Shown: positions 16,097 to 25,716 of the stretch, piece by piece
Numbering within the stretch: position 1 is the first letter of the stretch
Layout of the letters: each line of letters opens with the position of its first letter
Source of the DNA: Christensenellaceae bacterium
GTDB taxonomy: Bacteria > Bacillota > Clostridia > Christensenellales > Christensenellaceae
NCBI GenBank assembly: GCA_022846035.1
Contig: AP025580.1
Span: forward strand, 2,046,001-2,110,000
Direction of reading: 5' to 3'
Length of the DNA stretch: 64,000 nucleotides
Program-made: the position numbers and the translations under genes
The notes under the pieces: generated by a model
What the model was told of the DNA's origin: nothing
The model's input: the letters and a program-made list of their open reading frames with translations, nothing else
The model's database searches: none

Positions 16097-18422
16097 ATGT
16101 ATCCACCTCCTCGATCTTGGTTGTCATTGCCTGGTAGAGCTTCGTATCCTTGTCAAACCTGCCGTCAAAGGGTACGACAACCGAGCCGCACCGCATCAAC
16201 CCGCAGCCTGCTTCCGCGTTTGATAGATAGTCCATTTGCCGTTCGGACAGGTTCAGTAATTCGCCAAGGGCGTTCCGGTCTGATTCGGCTTGCTTGAACA
16301 GCATAAGGAATTCCGAATTGGAAATCATATCCCTGCCATATTCAGATTGGATCAGCGATGAAATATTTTGGCTGATCGAACAAATACCGCATCCATATTT
16401 TCGCATCCTGCGATACAGGGCGTCCGCCGCTTTTCCTGTATATTCCTGGCGGTACATCCACCAAAATTCGTCAATGTATACCCATGTACGTTTACCGAGC
16501 GAACGGTTTAGCGCCACGCGGTTTTGGATCGCGTCCAGTACGATCAGCATTGCAAGCGGTTTCAGCTTTTCCCCAAGGTCGCGGATATCGTAGCAAAGAA
16601 GCCGGGATTTCGTATCTACATTGGTCTGCTGCGCAAACATATTGAGCGAACCCAAGACGTACAGTTCCAGACAGGCAGCGAGATCCTGCGCCTCATCCTC
16701 CGGCTGCTTTTTAATCAGTTCATACAGGTCCTTTAGCGTAACCTGCTTTTTCCTGCGCCCATTTGCTACGTTTGTCAGCAATCGGCGCGAACACCTGTCT
16801 ATGATCGTCTGCTGTTTTGGGCTGATGTAGTCTTTGCCAATCGCCATTTCGATCAGCGTCAAAATGAACTCGCACTTGATCGCTACCGGATCATCGCCCT
16901 TTTCCACATACTGCATCATATCCAGTGCGTTTATGCGCATTTTTGAACCTGCCGAGAGGTGGATAAACTCTCCTTTCAGCAGTCTCACAAGCGGAAACGC
17001 TTCACGTTCCGGATCCAAAATAATCACATCGTCCTCTGTCGTTTTCAGGATCAGGTTAATCACTTCGTTCTTGTAACACATGGATTTTCCGCTCCCCGTG
17101 CTGCCAAGATACACGGAATGGGGCGAATTGTTCTTTCTTTTGTCCGCAACAATCAAGTGCTTGGTCATCATGTTCTGCCCGTAGCATATTCCGCCTTTGT
17201 CCCATATTTCCTGCGATACGAAGGGCATCAGGGTTGCCGCATTTTCTGTCGTAAGGGTACGCAGCGAATCCATATACCAAAGTCCATAGGGAAGAACCGT
17301 ATTAAGCCCCTGCTCCTGTCGGTACATGGCGGTCTGGAACCGGCACATATATCCCTGTCCAACCGCAATGAGGGCTTCCGTGTCGTTATCCAGTTCACGC
17401 AGCGAATCAGCCATATGGAAAAGGTTGACCTGCGCCCATACGATCCGTTGGTCGTATTCCCGGATCAGCCTGATGATCTCCGTAAGCCCGTTGCGCTTTT
17501 CCTCCAGACGGGGCGGGACCGTGGCGTTGTAGTTGCCCTGCTCGTTCGCTTTTTTCGTGGAGCTGCCAATTTCCGTTTCCACGGAAAGCAATTTCCTTTG
17601 TACCTGCTGCAAGGAATCCTCCCGGGATTTCGAGATCATATCGATGGAAAGCATCATTTCTTTCGGCAGGTTCATGAGTTCGGTAATAAGCGTATCCCGC
17701 AAATACGCGGGGTATTCGCCCAAAAACAGGACGCGTCCGTACCGTTTCCCGATTTTAAAATAGTTGCTGTGAAATTCCATACCGTCCGGCGCAATATAAT
17801 CCCTCACATTATGTCCCCGTTTTTCGATCAACTCCCGGTCTATATGGAATTGCATTTCCTCTCCCGCGCGGAAAAAATCATAAAAGATTTTCAGGCGGTC
17901 CTCTGTACCCACGCGTTCAAAGTTGCTGCCCACCTTGGAAAGCGCGCCTTTGAGGGTGCTTTCCATACGTGTGAACCACGGCTGCGCATCCTCGGCTTTC
18001 TTCCTTTGCGTCGTGACCGTGATATATTTCTCCTGCACAATATTGTTTGTTCCTTCCGTCGCGCGCCGCCGGTTTATGCTGTTTATTTCCTCGCGGTATT
18101 CATCGAACCCATCGCTTTTGAGCGGCAAAAACATATCCCCATGCAGCGTCGCCTCATTGACCTTTTTGTTTACGAGCGTTATCTTCATCAGCTCGTCGAT
18201 ATCAAAGGACTTTAGAAGCTCCTGGTATCCCGCAAAGATGTATTTCTGTTCCTCCGGTGACGCCGCCTGGTAGTTTACATCCAGAAACCGTCCGGTCATC
18301 GAAAAAGTGCCGTTGTGTTCAAAAATACCGTTCTTATGAACGGCCTTGATCGGAATACTTTTTTGTACGGATTTCGGTCTTTTATATACGGGCTTACTCT
18401 GCTTTGGTTTCCACTGTGCCAT
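16086..18422 (-). CDS. VirB4/TraE-type conjugation ATPase
   Basis: 778 residues from the ATG at 18422, chosen because AAGGAG precedes it; a longer start would overlap the PrgI gene more and is Arg-rich. Walker A GSTGSGKS is near residue 440. Walker B-like VYIDEFWWM and downstream motifs of the VirB4 family follow. It powers assembly of and transport through the type IV secretion channel at the inner face of the membrane. It overlaps the PrgI gene by 29 nt and the NlpC/P60 gene by 11 nt. Confidence 0.95.
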   Translation of the reverse strand: MAQWKPKQSKPVYKRPKSVQKSIPIKAVHKNGIFEHNGTFSMTGRFLDVNYQAASPEEQKYIFAGYQELLKSFDIDELMKITLVNKKVNEATLHGDMFLPLKSDGFDEYREEINSINRRRATEGTNNIVQEKYITVTTQRKKAEDAQPWFTRMESTLKGALSKVGSNFERVGTEDRLKIFYDFFRAGEEMQFHIDRELIEKRGHNVRDYIAPDGMEFHSNYFKIGKRYGRVLFLGEYPAYLRDTLITELMNLPKEMMLSIDMISKSREDSLQQVQRKLLSVETEIGSSTKKANEQGNYNATVPPRLEEKRNGLTEIIRLIREYDQRIVWAQVNLFHMADSLRELDNDTEALIAVGQGYMCRFQTAMYRQEQGLNTVLPYGLWYMDSLRTLTTENAATLMPFVSQEIWDKGGICYGQNMMTKHLIVADKRKNNSPHSVYLGSTGSGKSMCYKNEVINLILKTTEDDVIILDPEREAFPLVRLLKGEFIHLSAGSKMRINALDMMQYVEKGDDPVAIKCEFILTLIEMAIGKDYISPKQQTIIDRCSRRLLTNVANGRRKKQVTLKDLYELIKKQPEDEAQDLAACLELYVLGSLNMFAQQTNVDTKSRLLCYDIRDLGEKLKPLAMLIVLDAIQNRVALNRSLGKRTWVYIDEFWWMYRQEYTGKAADALYRRMRKYGCGICSISQNISSLIQSEYGRDMISNSEFLMLFKQAESDRNALGELLNLSERQMDYLSNAEAGCGLMRCGSVVVPFDGRFDKDTKLYQAMTTKIEEVDTFAG

Positions 18423-18774
18423 GTGTTTTCTTCTCCTTCTTTTGAGTGTCGTTTTCCGAGATTGCTTCATACAACCTGTTCTCCGAGATGTACCACCGCT
18501 TCCTGAAGGACAGCAGTTCGCTCTCCAGCCAGATCATAAGAAATTGTTCAAGCCGCATTTTATGTGGCCGCGCAAAGGCAAACAGGAAGCACGGGAGGCC
18601 AAGCCCTATCGCCAAATAGCTTGCGGCCTGCAAAGGCAGGTATTTTGTCACTGTCGTATAGGACAGAATGATAATAATGATCCCTATGATGCTGAGGGCA
18701 AGCTGCCTCCCGTTCATCCCCGCAAGTATGTTTTCCTGATATTCGGATATATCTGTAATCACTGTAGTTTCCAT
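18394..18774 (-). CDS. PrgI family membrane protein
   Basis: 126 residues from the ATG at 18774, selected because GAGGAGG precedes it. Two membrane spans near residues 25-42 and 48-66, then a charged C-terminal part that ends in a Lys/Glu-rich tail. PrgI-like (VirB3-like) proteins link the VirB4 ATPase to the membrane channel, and here it lies between VirB6/TrbL and VirB4 as in other Gram-positive systems. Confidence 0.88.
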   Translation of the reverse strand: METTVITDISEYQENILAGMNGRQLALSIIGIIIIILSYTTVTKYLPLQAASYLAIGLGLPCFLFAFARPHKMRLEQFLMIWLESELLSFRKRWYISENRLYEAISENDTQKKEKKTHGTVETKAE

Positions 18775-18784
18775 ATTTTCCTCC

Positions 18785-19666
18785 TCATACGCCGAGCATT
18801 TCCCTGATGAACCTGTTTGCCGACATGACAACAACCACCAGCATCACCGATTGCAGCATGATCTGGAACAGGTAGTTGATAAGGGTATTCCAATAGGTAA
18901 AGTTTGGGTTGACGTTTCCTGCTTCCCATGATGGGAAAATGAAAGCGCTGTTTGACGCCATTGCTGTAAATATGACGATGGCAAGCGCGATCACACAGAT
19001 TTCAAGGCAAACCGCCGCATAAGCCTTGAGGAAATGCTTTCCGGTCTGGCTCGTTTCGGGGCTGCCGAGCGTCGAGAGCGGAACCGGGGCAAGGCAGCTA
19101 TAGATGAACAAACGGAAAAACCGCAGGTAGGTACAGACCACAAGGCATATACCCGCTGCCCACATGATGACGTTGCCTACAACCGCAAGCAGTCCCATTG
19201 GAATACTTTGGAATATTGCTCCTAACCGTTCCCACCAACTCGCGTTTATCATCTGCTGCGCCGCTTCGACTACCTCCGGGGATATTCTCGCAAACTCAAA
19301 ATCTGTTGCGTTTTGGAAAATGGTATCGTTGATTCCCATTGACACATTGATCGAAAAATTCAAAACCTGTATTCCGTAGTCGATCACGAATTTCACGATC
19401 AAAAAGCGCGCGATCCAGCCAATCACCTGTTGGATGGAAAGGTCTTTGAAATTGCTTGTGGTCTTGAAAAAGGTCATCAGGAAAAACAGGACAAGAAGCC
19501 CATAGCCAATTCCCTGTATTCCCGTATTGATCTTTACCACCACATCCCATATCGCCCCGCCTGCGTAATCGGCGGGGGCCATCATAAGCAGGTCCTTCAC
19601 ATCCCCAAAACAGTTGTTCAGGAAAGTAAGTCCCATTTGGATCGTCCAAAGTACGCTATACTCCAA
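18785..19666 (-). CDS. VirB6/TrbL-like channel protein
   Basis: 293 residues with about six membrane spans. The first in-frame start is TTG at 19666 after AAGGGGGCGGGG. It has the VirB6/TrbL layout of CD1112-type proteins: long first outer region, then spans at about 60-80, 130-150, 160-185, 215-240 and 260-285. It is the polytopic core of the mating channel. It follows a pilin-like gene and precedes PrgI. Confidence 0.85.
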   Translation of the reverse strand: MEYSVLWTIQMGLTFLNNCFGDVKDLLMMAPADYAGGAIWDVVVKINTGIQGIGYGLLVLFFLMTFFKTTSNFKDLSIQQVIGWIARFLIVKFVIDYGIQVLNFSINVSMGINDTIFQNATDFEFARISPEVVEAAQQMINASWWERLGAIFQSIPMGLLAVVGNVIMWAAGICLVVCTYLRFFRLFIYSCLAPVPLSTLGSPETSQTGKHFLKAYAAVCLEICVIALAIVIFTAMASNSAFIFPSWEAGNVNPNFTYWNTLINYLFQIMLQSVMLVVVVMSANRFIREMLGV

Positions 19667-19696
19667 TTACCCCGCCCCCTTTCTTTGTTGGCGCGG

Positions 19697-20017
19697 TCAT
19701 ACCGATACTCCAATCGCCTGCAGCACGAACTTGATTCCGACCATAATTGCGCCGCCCGCTAGGAACAGGATCGCATTGGTACGCTGTGAAGCGTCCTGTG
19801 ATTTCAGCGCAAGCGCGAGCTGCACACCGCCCCATATAAGGGCAATGACGCCCACGACGGTCACGATTGAAAGGATGAAATCCACAAGGTTGTTCATCGC
19901 TTCAAGTGGGTCCATCCCCTGTTGAATATCTACTGCAAACGCTGTTTGGGCAAAAAAAATGATGGTCAGCATAACGACCACCATAACAACAATCTTTAAG
20001 TTTTTTCTTCTTTTCAT
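19697..20017 (-). CDS. VirB2/TrbC-like pilin or Maff2-like protein
   Basis: 106 residues. A signal-like first span (residues 9-28, ending AFAV) is followed by a short loop and two more hydrophobic spans (about 43-66 and 80-104). The small size, the two C-terminal spans and the place just before VirB6 fit a TrbC/VirB2 pilin subunit or the related Maff2-type small channel proteins of Clostridia elements. The start follows AGGAGAA. Confidence 0.75.
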   Translation of the reverse strand: MKRRKNLKIVVMVVVMLTIIFFAQTAFAVDIQQGMDPLEAMNNLVDFILSIVTVVGVIALIWGGVQLALALKSQDASQRTNAILFLAGGAIMVGIKFVLQAIGVSV

Positions 20018-20056
20018 GCCGTTTTCTCCTATTCAGTTTTCAAGGTGCGACTGCCA

Positions 20057-21748
20057 TCAGGCAGCTTTGTTTCGATCCCGCCTGTAATAATACGGCGGGG
20101 CGCCGCCCTGCTGTGCAAGGCGGATGTTCGGGTGCTTCATCAGGTCGTATTTCCTGTCGATTATGGGTTTTTCATTTGCGATCAGGACGATACAATCTCT
20201 GCGGTCAAGCTCCCTTATCTCACCGGGCGTCATAAGCTCGCGCCCCGTGATATTGATATTGGTATTCAGGTTGTTCGCGGATTTCCCAAATGTGTCGTAG
20301 CGGATCGTAGCCTTTGATAGTTCCTCGGCTACATACTTATGGGTGCTCTGTTCGTTTCCTCCAAGGTAGAGCATCACGTCACAACATCCTGTGATGTTCT
20401 CCCATGTGTCCTTGAACAATCCTTTGAGCTGCGCTATGTTTTGAATCACGATATTCATACTGAAATTCCTGCTGCGGCACGTTGAAAGTACCTTTTGTCC
20501 GCCGTCGTTCGACTGCCCGGAGGAAATCGAGATATTGGCGTACTCATCTAAAATGAACCGCACATGGCGGGCAAGCCGTCCGTCCGGCCTGCTGTCCGCA
20601 ATGTACTCAAGCTCCTGAAACATCTGTGTATAGAGCATACTGGCAAGCCAGTCAAAGGACGGATCGCAGTCTGAGGTAATGCAGAATAGCGCAATCTTTT
20701 TTTCCGCGAGGTCACTGAAATGCAGTTCATCCTCCGAAGTCAGGTCAATAACTTCCTCGATCCCAAAGAGGGAAAGCGACACACCCGCCATGACAAGGAT
20801 CGATTTCGCCGTTTTTCCCGCCGCAAGCTTGTACATATCATATTGACGGCAGGCAATGTGGTTTGGGTTCTTGTGCTTCAATTCCTCAAACAGCATATCC
20901 AACGGGCTTTTATGGTTCTCATCCTTTTCACGTACCTCCGCATACCGCAGCATTTCAGCCATCATCGCAAAATTCTGTTCGTTGCTCGGCGCTTCGTACC
21001 ATAGGTAGAACATAAGGGCTTGAAGCAGCGCGATTTGTGCTTTTTCCCAAAAGGGATCAGAACTGTGCGCATCCTTCGGTGTGGTGTTCTGTATGAAATT
21101 CGTTATAAGGGAAATAACGTCGCTGTCCTTTCGTAAGTACCGGAATGGATTGTACCGCATGGAGTTTTTCATATCTATGAGGTTTAACACCCTAACCTCA
21201 TATCCCATTTTTTCAAGGGCATGGCCCGTACTCCGCAGCGCTTCCCCCTTCGGATCGGAGCAAACGTAGCTTAAATTGGGGGTGCTCGAGATCAATCCCG
21301 GTATACAAAATCCCCGTCCTTTCCCGCTTCCGCTCCCGCCCACCACTAAAATATTGAGATTGTGTTGGTGGCGGTACATATCCAATCCAATAGAAAGGTT
21401 TTGTGACAGGATGATATTTTCATCCTGAACATATTTGCGCTGCAATTCCCTGAGATTGGCAAACCCCGCGCTGCCATGCTCTTTGCCGTGCATATACAGA
21501 CCGGCGCGAAAAAGGTAGTTTGACAGCAATACAAGCCATATAACGACCACCACAACTACAAAAGCCGCCGTATGCCCGGCGGCTTTGAAGTAGAATATAT
21601 TTGCGGCGTTCACCATGAAATTTTGTTTGAACTGTTCAAATGTGATCCCTATCTCATAGCTCATAGCGAGCTTCACGGCGAACCACAACATCCCGCCGAG
21701 CAGCACGCCCCACATGATGACCGACGATTTCAGCGTCTTTTTGTCCAT
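20057..21748 (-). CDS. VirD4/TraG-type coupling protein
   Basis: 563 residues. The ATG at 21748 overlaps the stop of the PcfB-like gene (TGATG). Two N-terminal membrane spans (about 10-28 and 62-82), then the ATPase domain with Walker A GGSGSGKGRG near 138-147 and Walker B RFILDEYANI. This T4SS coupling protein delivers the relaxase-DNA complex to the channel. The adjacent PcfB-like protein is its likely partner. Confidence 0.95.
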   Translation of the reverse strand: MDKKTLKSSVIMWGVLLGGMLWFAVKLAMSYEIGITFEQFKQNFMVNAANIFYFKAAGHTAAFVVVVVVIWLVLLSNYLFRAGLYMHGKEHGSAGFANLRELQRKYVQDENIILSQNLSIGLDMYRHQHNLNILVVGGSGSGKGRGFCIPGLISSTPNLSYVCSDPKGEALRSTGHALEKMGYEVRVLNLIDMKNSMRYNPFRYLRKDSDVISLITNFIQNTTPKDAHSSDPFWEKAQIALLQALMFYLWYEAPSNEQNFAMMAEMLRYAEVREKDENHKSPLDMLFEELKHKNPNHIACRQYDMYKLAAGKTAKSILVMAGVSLSLFGIEEVIDLTSEDELHFSDLAEKKIALFCITSDCDPSFDWLASMLYTQMFQELEYIADSRPDGRLARHVRFILDEYANISISSGQSNDGGQKVLSTCRSRNFSMNIVIQNIAQLKGLFKDTWENITGCCDVMLYLGGNEQSTHKYVAEELSKATIRYDTFGKSANNLNTNINITGRELMTPGEIRELDRRDCIVLIANEKPIIDRKYDLMKHPNIRLAQQGGAPPYYYRRDRNKAA

Positions 21749-23001
21749 CACAGTGTCATCACGTCCATCTCTTTTGTGATCGGAATCATTTCCTTGAGTT
21801 CTTTTTTCTTCTCCGCAATATCTTTCAGGACGCTCAACCTGTCTGAGAACAGCTTGCCCGTTTTCTCCACTGGTATTTCATCAAGCTGCGGAAAATCCAT
21901 GTTCGCGGTATCAAGGCCATACTTGACGGACAGGGCATAGGTAACGCTGTCCGCGCGGAACGAATTATCTTCCCGCGAGTATTTCACCCCCTGCTCCTTA
22001 AAACACCGCCCATAGATCGCTTCACGCTGCAACGCCTGGAATTCCTGCTCCGGCGTAAGCCCTTCTTTCAGCAATATCTTTTTTGATTCCGGTGAAAACA
22101 AAGCGTCCTGCCCTAGTGTTTCGGAAACCTCCACCGGATATTTTTTCTTGAACCGTTCGTTTACTTCGATAAGCGTTTCCGGCGAGAGTTTTTCAAAATA
22201 TGCCCCAAATCCTACAGCCTTACCGGACGTGTCCTGTACGTCGTAAACAACCGCATCCACAAATTCCGTTTTCCCATTTTTCTTTTCCGGTCTCTTGATA
22301 ACGATCTCATCCGCATTTTCCACGATTTCCCGGCCAATCGCCCGCCAACGGGTTTTGGACATGACCATCGTGGCGTCAGGCTTTGTTTCGTAGATGATGT
22401 TTTTGTTTTTGCTTGAAAAATCGTATAACACAGCCTGCATCTCAAGATATGCTTTCCAGTTGTCCGGCGTATACGCATCACTGTTGTTTCGGTTGATCTC
22501 TCCAATGGTTTCCTGAATCGTCTCGATATCCATATCGCTGATCTTGCAGTTTGATGGGGCAGGCTCCGGCGCATCGAGGATTGCCGCATTGCGCTCCAGC
22601 TTTTCCTTCGTGCTGTCGCGCACCTCCGTTACCGTTGCTTCCGCCATTTGATTACTGTCTACGGTGACGCCGATACGTTTAGCGATCTGGTTGAATTTTG
22701 CTAAATCCCTTGTGGGGAACATGATATCCACCGCATTCTGCTCCGGGTTATCTACGGCTGCATAGATAAGGCTATACTCCTTGATATGGCTCAAAAATTC
22801 TTCCATCCGTTCCTTTGGTATGCTGCCGATCATCACGGGTTCGCCCATACGCAGTATCTTTTTCAGGGATGTTTCCCCCCTGTATATTTTGCGCTTTTTT
22901 AACGCTGCGGCAAGGAACACCATAATCTTTCCCGCGCCGCGCCCCATTTGCATGACGATTTCCGTTCCCTGGAATATAAATCTGGCCGCTTCTCCTTCCA
23001 T
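21748..23001 (-). CDS. PcfB-like relaxase-recruitment protein, extended
   Basis: 417 residues from the ATG at 23001, 7 nt after AGGAGG. The first ~150 residues match the PcfB/DUF3801 pattern (GAGKIMVFLAAALKKRKI, then EFLSHIKEYSLIYAAVDN). PcfB binds the coupling protein and brings the relaxosome to it in pCF10-type systems. The remaining ~260 residues form a second domain containing YDVQDTSGKAVGFGAYF, wording seen in ArdC-like N-terminal domains. It overlaps the virD4 start. Confidence 0.8.
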   Translation of the reverse strand: MEGEAARFIFQGTEIVMQMGRGAGKIMVFLAAALKKRKIYRGETSLKKILRMGEPVMIGSIPKERMEEFLSHIKEYSLIYAAVDNPEQNAVDIMFPTRDLAKFNQIAKRIGVTVDSNQMAEATVTEVRDSTKEKLERNAAILDAPEPAPSNCKISDMDIETIQETIGEINRNNSDAYTPDNWKAYLEMQAVLYDFSSKNKNIIYETKPDATMVMSKTRWRAIGREIVENADEIVIKRPEKKNGKTEFVDAVVYDVQDTSGKAVGFGAYFEKLSPETLIEVNERFKKKYPVEVSETLGQDALFSPESKKILLKEGLTPEQEFQALQREAIYGRCFKEQGVKYSREDNSFRADSVTYALSVKYGLDTANMDFPQLDEIPVEKTGKLFSDRLSVLKDIAEKKKELKEMIPITKEMDVMTL

Positions 23002-23015
23002 TTTCAAACCTCCTT

Positions 23016-23615
23016 TTAGCGTTCCGGCTCAATGTCCCGCTCTTTTTCGCGATTTTCCAACTCTTGTATCTTTTCTTTCGCCCACTCCGGCATCTTTTCA
23101 GGATCGATGATTCCCTCAAAGTCATACCGTTCAAATCGTTCTGTCTGACCGTCAAGTAGGTTCTCTCCATATACTGCCGTCCCCCTGGCATTTGGGGAAC
23201 ATCCAAAGCCGCTTGTTGCTTTGATGATCTGATATTGGGCCGCGCGGTATTCCGGCAAAAGGCTGTCCGCTTTCAAAAGTACATACTCCCCTTTATAATC
23301 CAAATCCTGACTTTCAGGAATACATATATCTGCGCTTAGAGAACCTTCTTCAATACCATTTTCTTTACGGAACGCAAGTATATCCGCGATTCTCTCTTTG
23401 ATTCTATCCGCAAATTTTTGATATGCTTCAAGATATGTCGCATAGCTTTCCATATTTCCATATTCCGGTAAATCCGAAATGTGCCTGCGTTCCAATACCA
23501 TAAACGGTTCTGCTTTCCCCGGCAATTCTGCAAGCAGGATATGCCTGTCACCAACAGCTACAGTTTCATGCGTGGTGTATTTATTTTTATCCTCAATTTT
23601 TATTTCAAACTTCAT
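23016..23615 (-). CDS. ICE-conserved hypothetical protein
   Basis: 199 residues, soluble, start after AAGGAG. A central block, LLKADSLLPEYRAAQYQIIK, is followed by SGFGCSPNARGTAVYGENLL and ERYDFEGI, a pattern I associate with a conserved hypothetical family of Tn1549-type elements. No catalytic motif is evident. It ends 14 nt before the PcfB-like start and follows a PAPS-reductase-like gene. Confidence 0.75.
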   Translation of the reverse strand: MKFEIKIEDKNKYTTHETVAVGDRHILLAELPGKAEPFMVLERRHISDLPEYGNMESYATYLEAYQKFADRIKERIADILAFRKENGIEEGSLSADICIPESQDLDYKGEYVLLKADSLLPEYRAAQYQIIKATSGFGCSPNARGTAVYGENLLDGQTERFERYDFEGIIDPEKMPEWAKEKIQELENREKERDIEPER

Positions 23616-23656
23616 AATATTCTCCTTTGCAATTTTTTCTTGGCTTAATTGCGTTT

Positions 23657-24382
23657 TTAAATGTCAAAGTATAATTGACCGTGGGGAGTTCTCGGAATTT
23701 TTCCAAGCCACCAAAGATAAACCCCTTCCGGTGACGACCAATTCTCCTTTGTCAAGTCATCCTTTCCGTTTTGCTTTCTCGCCTTGAGCATACGTTCAAA
23801 GGCTTTCAGGTAAAGTTCTTTGTATTTTGGATATTGCTCCAGTTCCTGTTCCTGCCTGGTTGACATAGGGCAGCCGATACAGCCGAGCCGCTTATATCCT
23901 TCGTCGTATAGTCCACAATACGGAATATTCTCTGCACGAATGAACTCCCATACGTCGGCGTCCGTCCAATCGACGATGGGGTTCAAAATCGTCTTTGAGG
24001 TTCGGTAGCACATCTCAACCATGCGCCGTGCTTCGTCGTTATCATCATTCAGCACCAGCCCACGGTTCTTCTTGCTGCCCGTCATTTCTGTGATAACGCC
24101 ATGCCCCTTTTTTCGGTTCAGGCTTTCATCCCACCTGACGCCGGTAACTGTAAGCCGTCCTTGCCCGCCTGATTCTTTCAATTTCTCGCAGCAATACCGG
24201 ACTAAACGGGTAGGCGGTATCATCTTTCTCGGTATCAGGTTCCACATGGTAATGGGGCCGCTTCCGTCCTTATAGTGCGGGATATCCATTCTGACCTCCG
24301 GTATCGCTTTGATGAATCGTACCAACTCCGGAGGATCGACAGATGTAACATTGTAATGAACCTCATGCTTTACCCTCGCCAT
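23657..24382 (-). CDS. PAPS-reductase-like protein, C-terminal frame
   Basis: The intact frame gives 241 residues of a phosphoadenosine-phosphosulfate-reductase-like (PP-loop) protein: RYCCEKLKE, a CIGCPM Cys pair and TDADVWEFI. It lacks its natural start. The PP-loop (FSGGKDS) and 30 more residues lie upstream in the -1 frame relative to an ATG at 24525 that has a TTGGAGG site. The two frames meet at a run of seven A in the gene (24492-24498). Either it is a frameshifted pseudogene, a sequencing error, or expressed by slippage. Such proteins in ICEs may act in DNA or RNA modification. Confidence 0.75.
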   Translation of the reverse strand: MARVKHEVHYNVTSVDPPELVRFIKAIPEVRMDIPHYKDGSGPITMWNLIPRKMIPPTRLVRYCCEKLKESGGQGRLTVTGVRWDESLNRKKGHGVITEMTGSKKNRGLVLNDDNDEARRMVEMCYRTSKTILNPIVDWTDADVWEFIRAENIPYCGLYDEGYKRLGCIGCPMSTRQEQELEQYPKYKELYLKAFERMLKARKQNGKDDLTKENWSSPEGVYLWWLGKIPRTPHGQLYFDI

Positions 24383-24525
24383 CTCCGCAAGACGTTTGAT
24401 GACGCAGGAATCCTTCCCGCCCGAAAACGCGAGCCAGTATCCTTCCTCCGGCTCGAACGCCTGATACCTTTTGATCGCTTCTTTAACCTTGTTTTTTTCC
24501 CAAATAACGTATTTTCGATCAGCAT
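24383..24525 (-). other. N-terminal part of the PAPS-reductase-like gene, out of frame
   Basis: ATG at 24525 follows TTGGAGG. In its own frame the peptide changes character after GGG AAA AAA. Reading one base back after the A7 run gives a continuous KRYQAFEPEEGYWLAFSGGK and DSC, the PP-loop ATP-binding motif, leading straight into the frame of the gene at 23657-24382. So one base is missing, or a -1 slip is used. Confidence 0.7.
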
Positions 24526-24541
24526 ATATACCTCCAAAAAG

Positions 24542-24597
24542 CCAAAAAAAAAGGCGGCAGACTGTTCCGGTTCACCGATCCGGTTCGTCTGCCGCTA
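24542..24597 (-). terminator. Intrinsic terminator before the PAPS-reductase-like gene
   Basis: Outer stem GCGGCAGAC / GTCTGCCGC around an inner GAACCGG..CCGG hairpin, followed on the minus strand by nine T. It lies between the methyltransferase gene and the frameshifted gene. The ~90 nt between 24598 and 24687 contain no convincing gene. Confidence 0.85.
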
Positions 24598-24687
24598 ATT
24601 GTTCTTTATCCTGCTTTACAGGCAGGATATGTTTATTGTTATCCTTGGGTGGAATCCTTTTCAGTTTTCTGTATCACCTCATCTCTA

Positions 24688-25716
24688 TTATTTGTGAAGA
24701 ATGCCTTGGTTCCACAACGATACTTGTTCTGTTTCTTCCCTGATCCTCTTATTCGCCAATTTCACGCTTTGGGGGTTCAGTTCAATCCCCAAATAATTGC
24801 GTCCATGATTGAATGCCACAAACGCGGTTGTTCCAGATCCTAAGAATGGATCGAGAACCGTTCCACCAACCGGGCAGGACGCTAATATACATTGCCTGGC
24901 TAGTTCAGGCGGGAAGGTAGCAAAATGCTCACCGCCAAACGGTTGAGTCGCAATAGTCCACACGGAACGCTTATTGCGCAGCATGTTTGGTTCGCCGCTT
25001 TCAGATTGGATACAATATTTTGGAGCAGATGCCTTCATGTTGCCGTTGGTTTTTCCGGGGACTCTCATACTCCCTGTTTGTCGGTCAATGTCTTGGCGTA
25101 ACCGCATATACGAACTGTTTGCTATAGGTTCGGCAATCGCTTCCGCATCAAAGTAATATCTTCGTGATTTTGATAGCAGGAATACCGTTTCATGGGCTTT
25201 AGTGCACCTGTCCCTGACGCTCTCCGGCATCGGATTTACCTTATACCATATGATTTCTTGCCGCAAGTAAAAGCCAGCGTCACGCAAAGCAAAAGCCAGC
25301 ATCCACGGAATACCAATTAAATCCTTCGGTTTACAGCTTTCGACACCGGTTGTGGGGGCGATATTCCCGATCACAGTACCCATATTGGTACCTTGCTTGT
25401 AGTTGTGGACAGTCTCGTTGCGCGTTCCATCCTTGTTCCTTCCCTGATGACTTCCCGCATAGCTATCTCCTATGACAATCCATAGCGTACCATCGTCACG
25501 AAGTGTTCTTTTCACCTCACTGAATACCTTAACAAGATTTTGGATATATTCTTTCGGCGTTCGCTCCTTTCCTATCTGGCCCTTTATCCCGTAATCGCGC
25601 AGGTTGTAATATGGCGGGGAAGTAACACAGGAATTGATGCAATTCGAGGGCAGAGATTTCAGTACCGTATATGCGTCTCCCTGTAATACTCTGTTCAGTT
25701 CAAGCATTTCAATCAC
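24688..25716 (-). CDS. m4C/m6A DNA methyltransferase, beta type
   Basis: 342 residues. Motif IV TSPPYY is at 32-37 and the SAM-binding DPFLGSGTT is near 290, an order typical of beta-class N4-cytosine or N6-adenine methyltransferases. TRD-like sequence lies between. No matching endonuclease is beside it, so it is probably a solitary modification gene protecting the element or altering gene control. The start is GTG at 25716 (overlapping the previous gene by 4 nt) or ATG at 25707. Confidence 0.92.
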   Translation of the reverse strand: MIEMLELNRVLQGDAYTVLKSLPSNCINSCVTSPPYYNLRDYGIKGQIGKERTPKEYIQNLVKVFSEVKRTLRDDGTLWIVIGDSYAGSHQGRNKDGTRNETVHNYKQGTNMGTVIGNIAPTTGVESCKPKDLIGIPWMLAFALRDAGFYLRQEIIWYKVNPMPESVRDRCTKAHETVFLLSKSRRYYFDAEAIAEPIANSSYMRLRQDIDRQTGSMRVPGKTNGNMKASAPKYCIQSESGEPNMLRNKRSVWTIATQPFGGEHFATFPPELARQCILASCPVGGTVLDPFLGSGTTAFVAFNHGRNYLGIELNPQSVKLANKRIREETEQVSLWNQGILHK

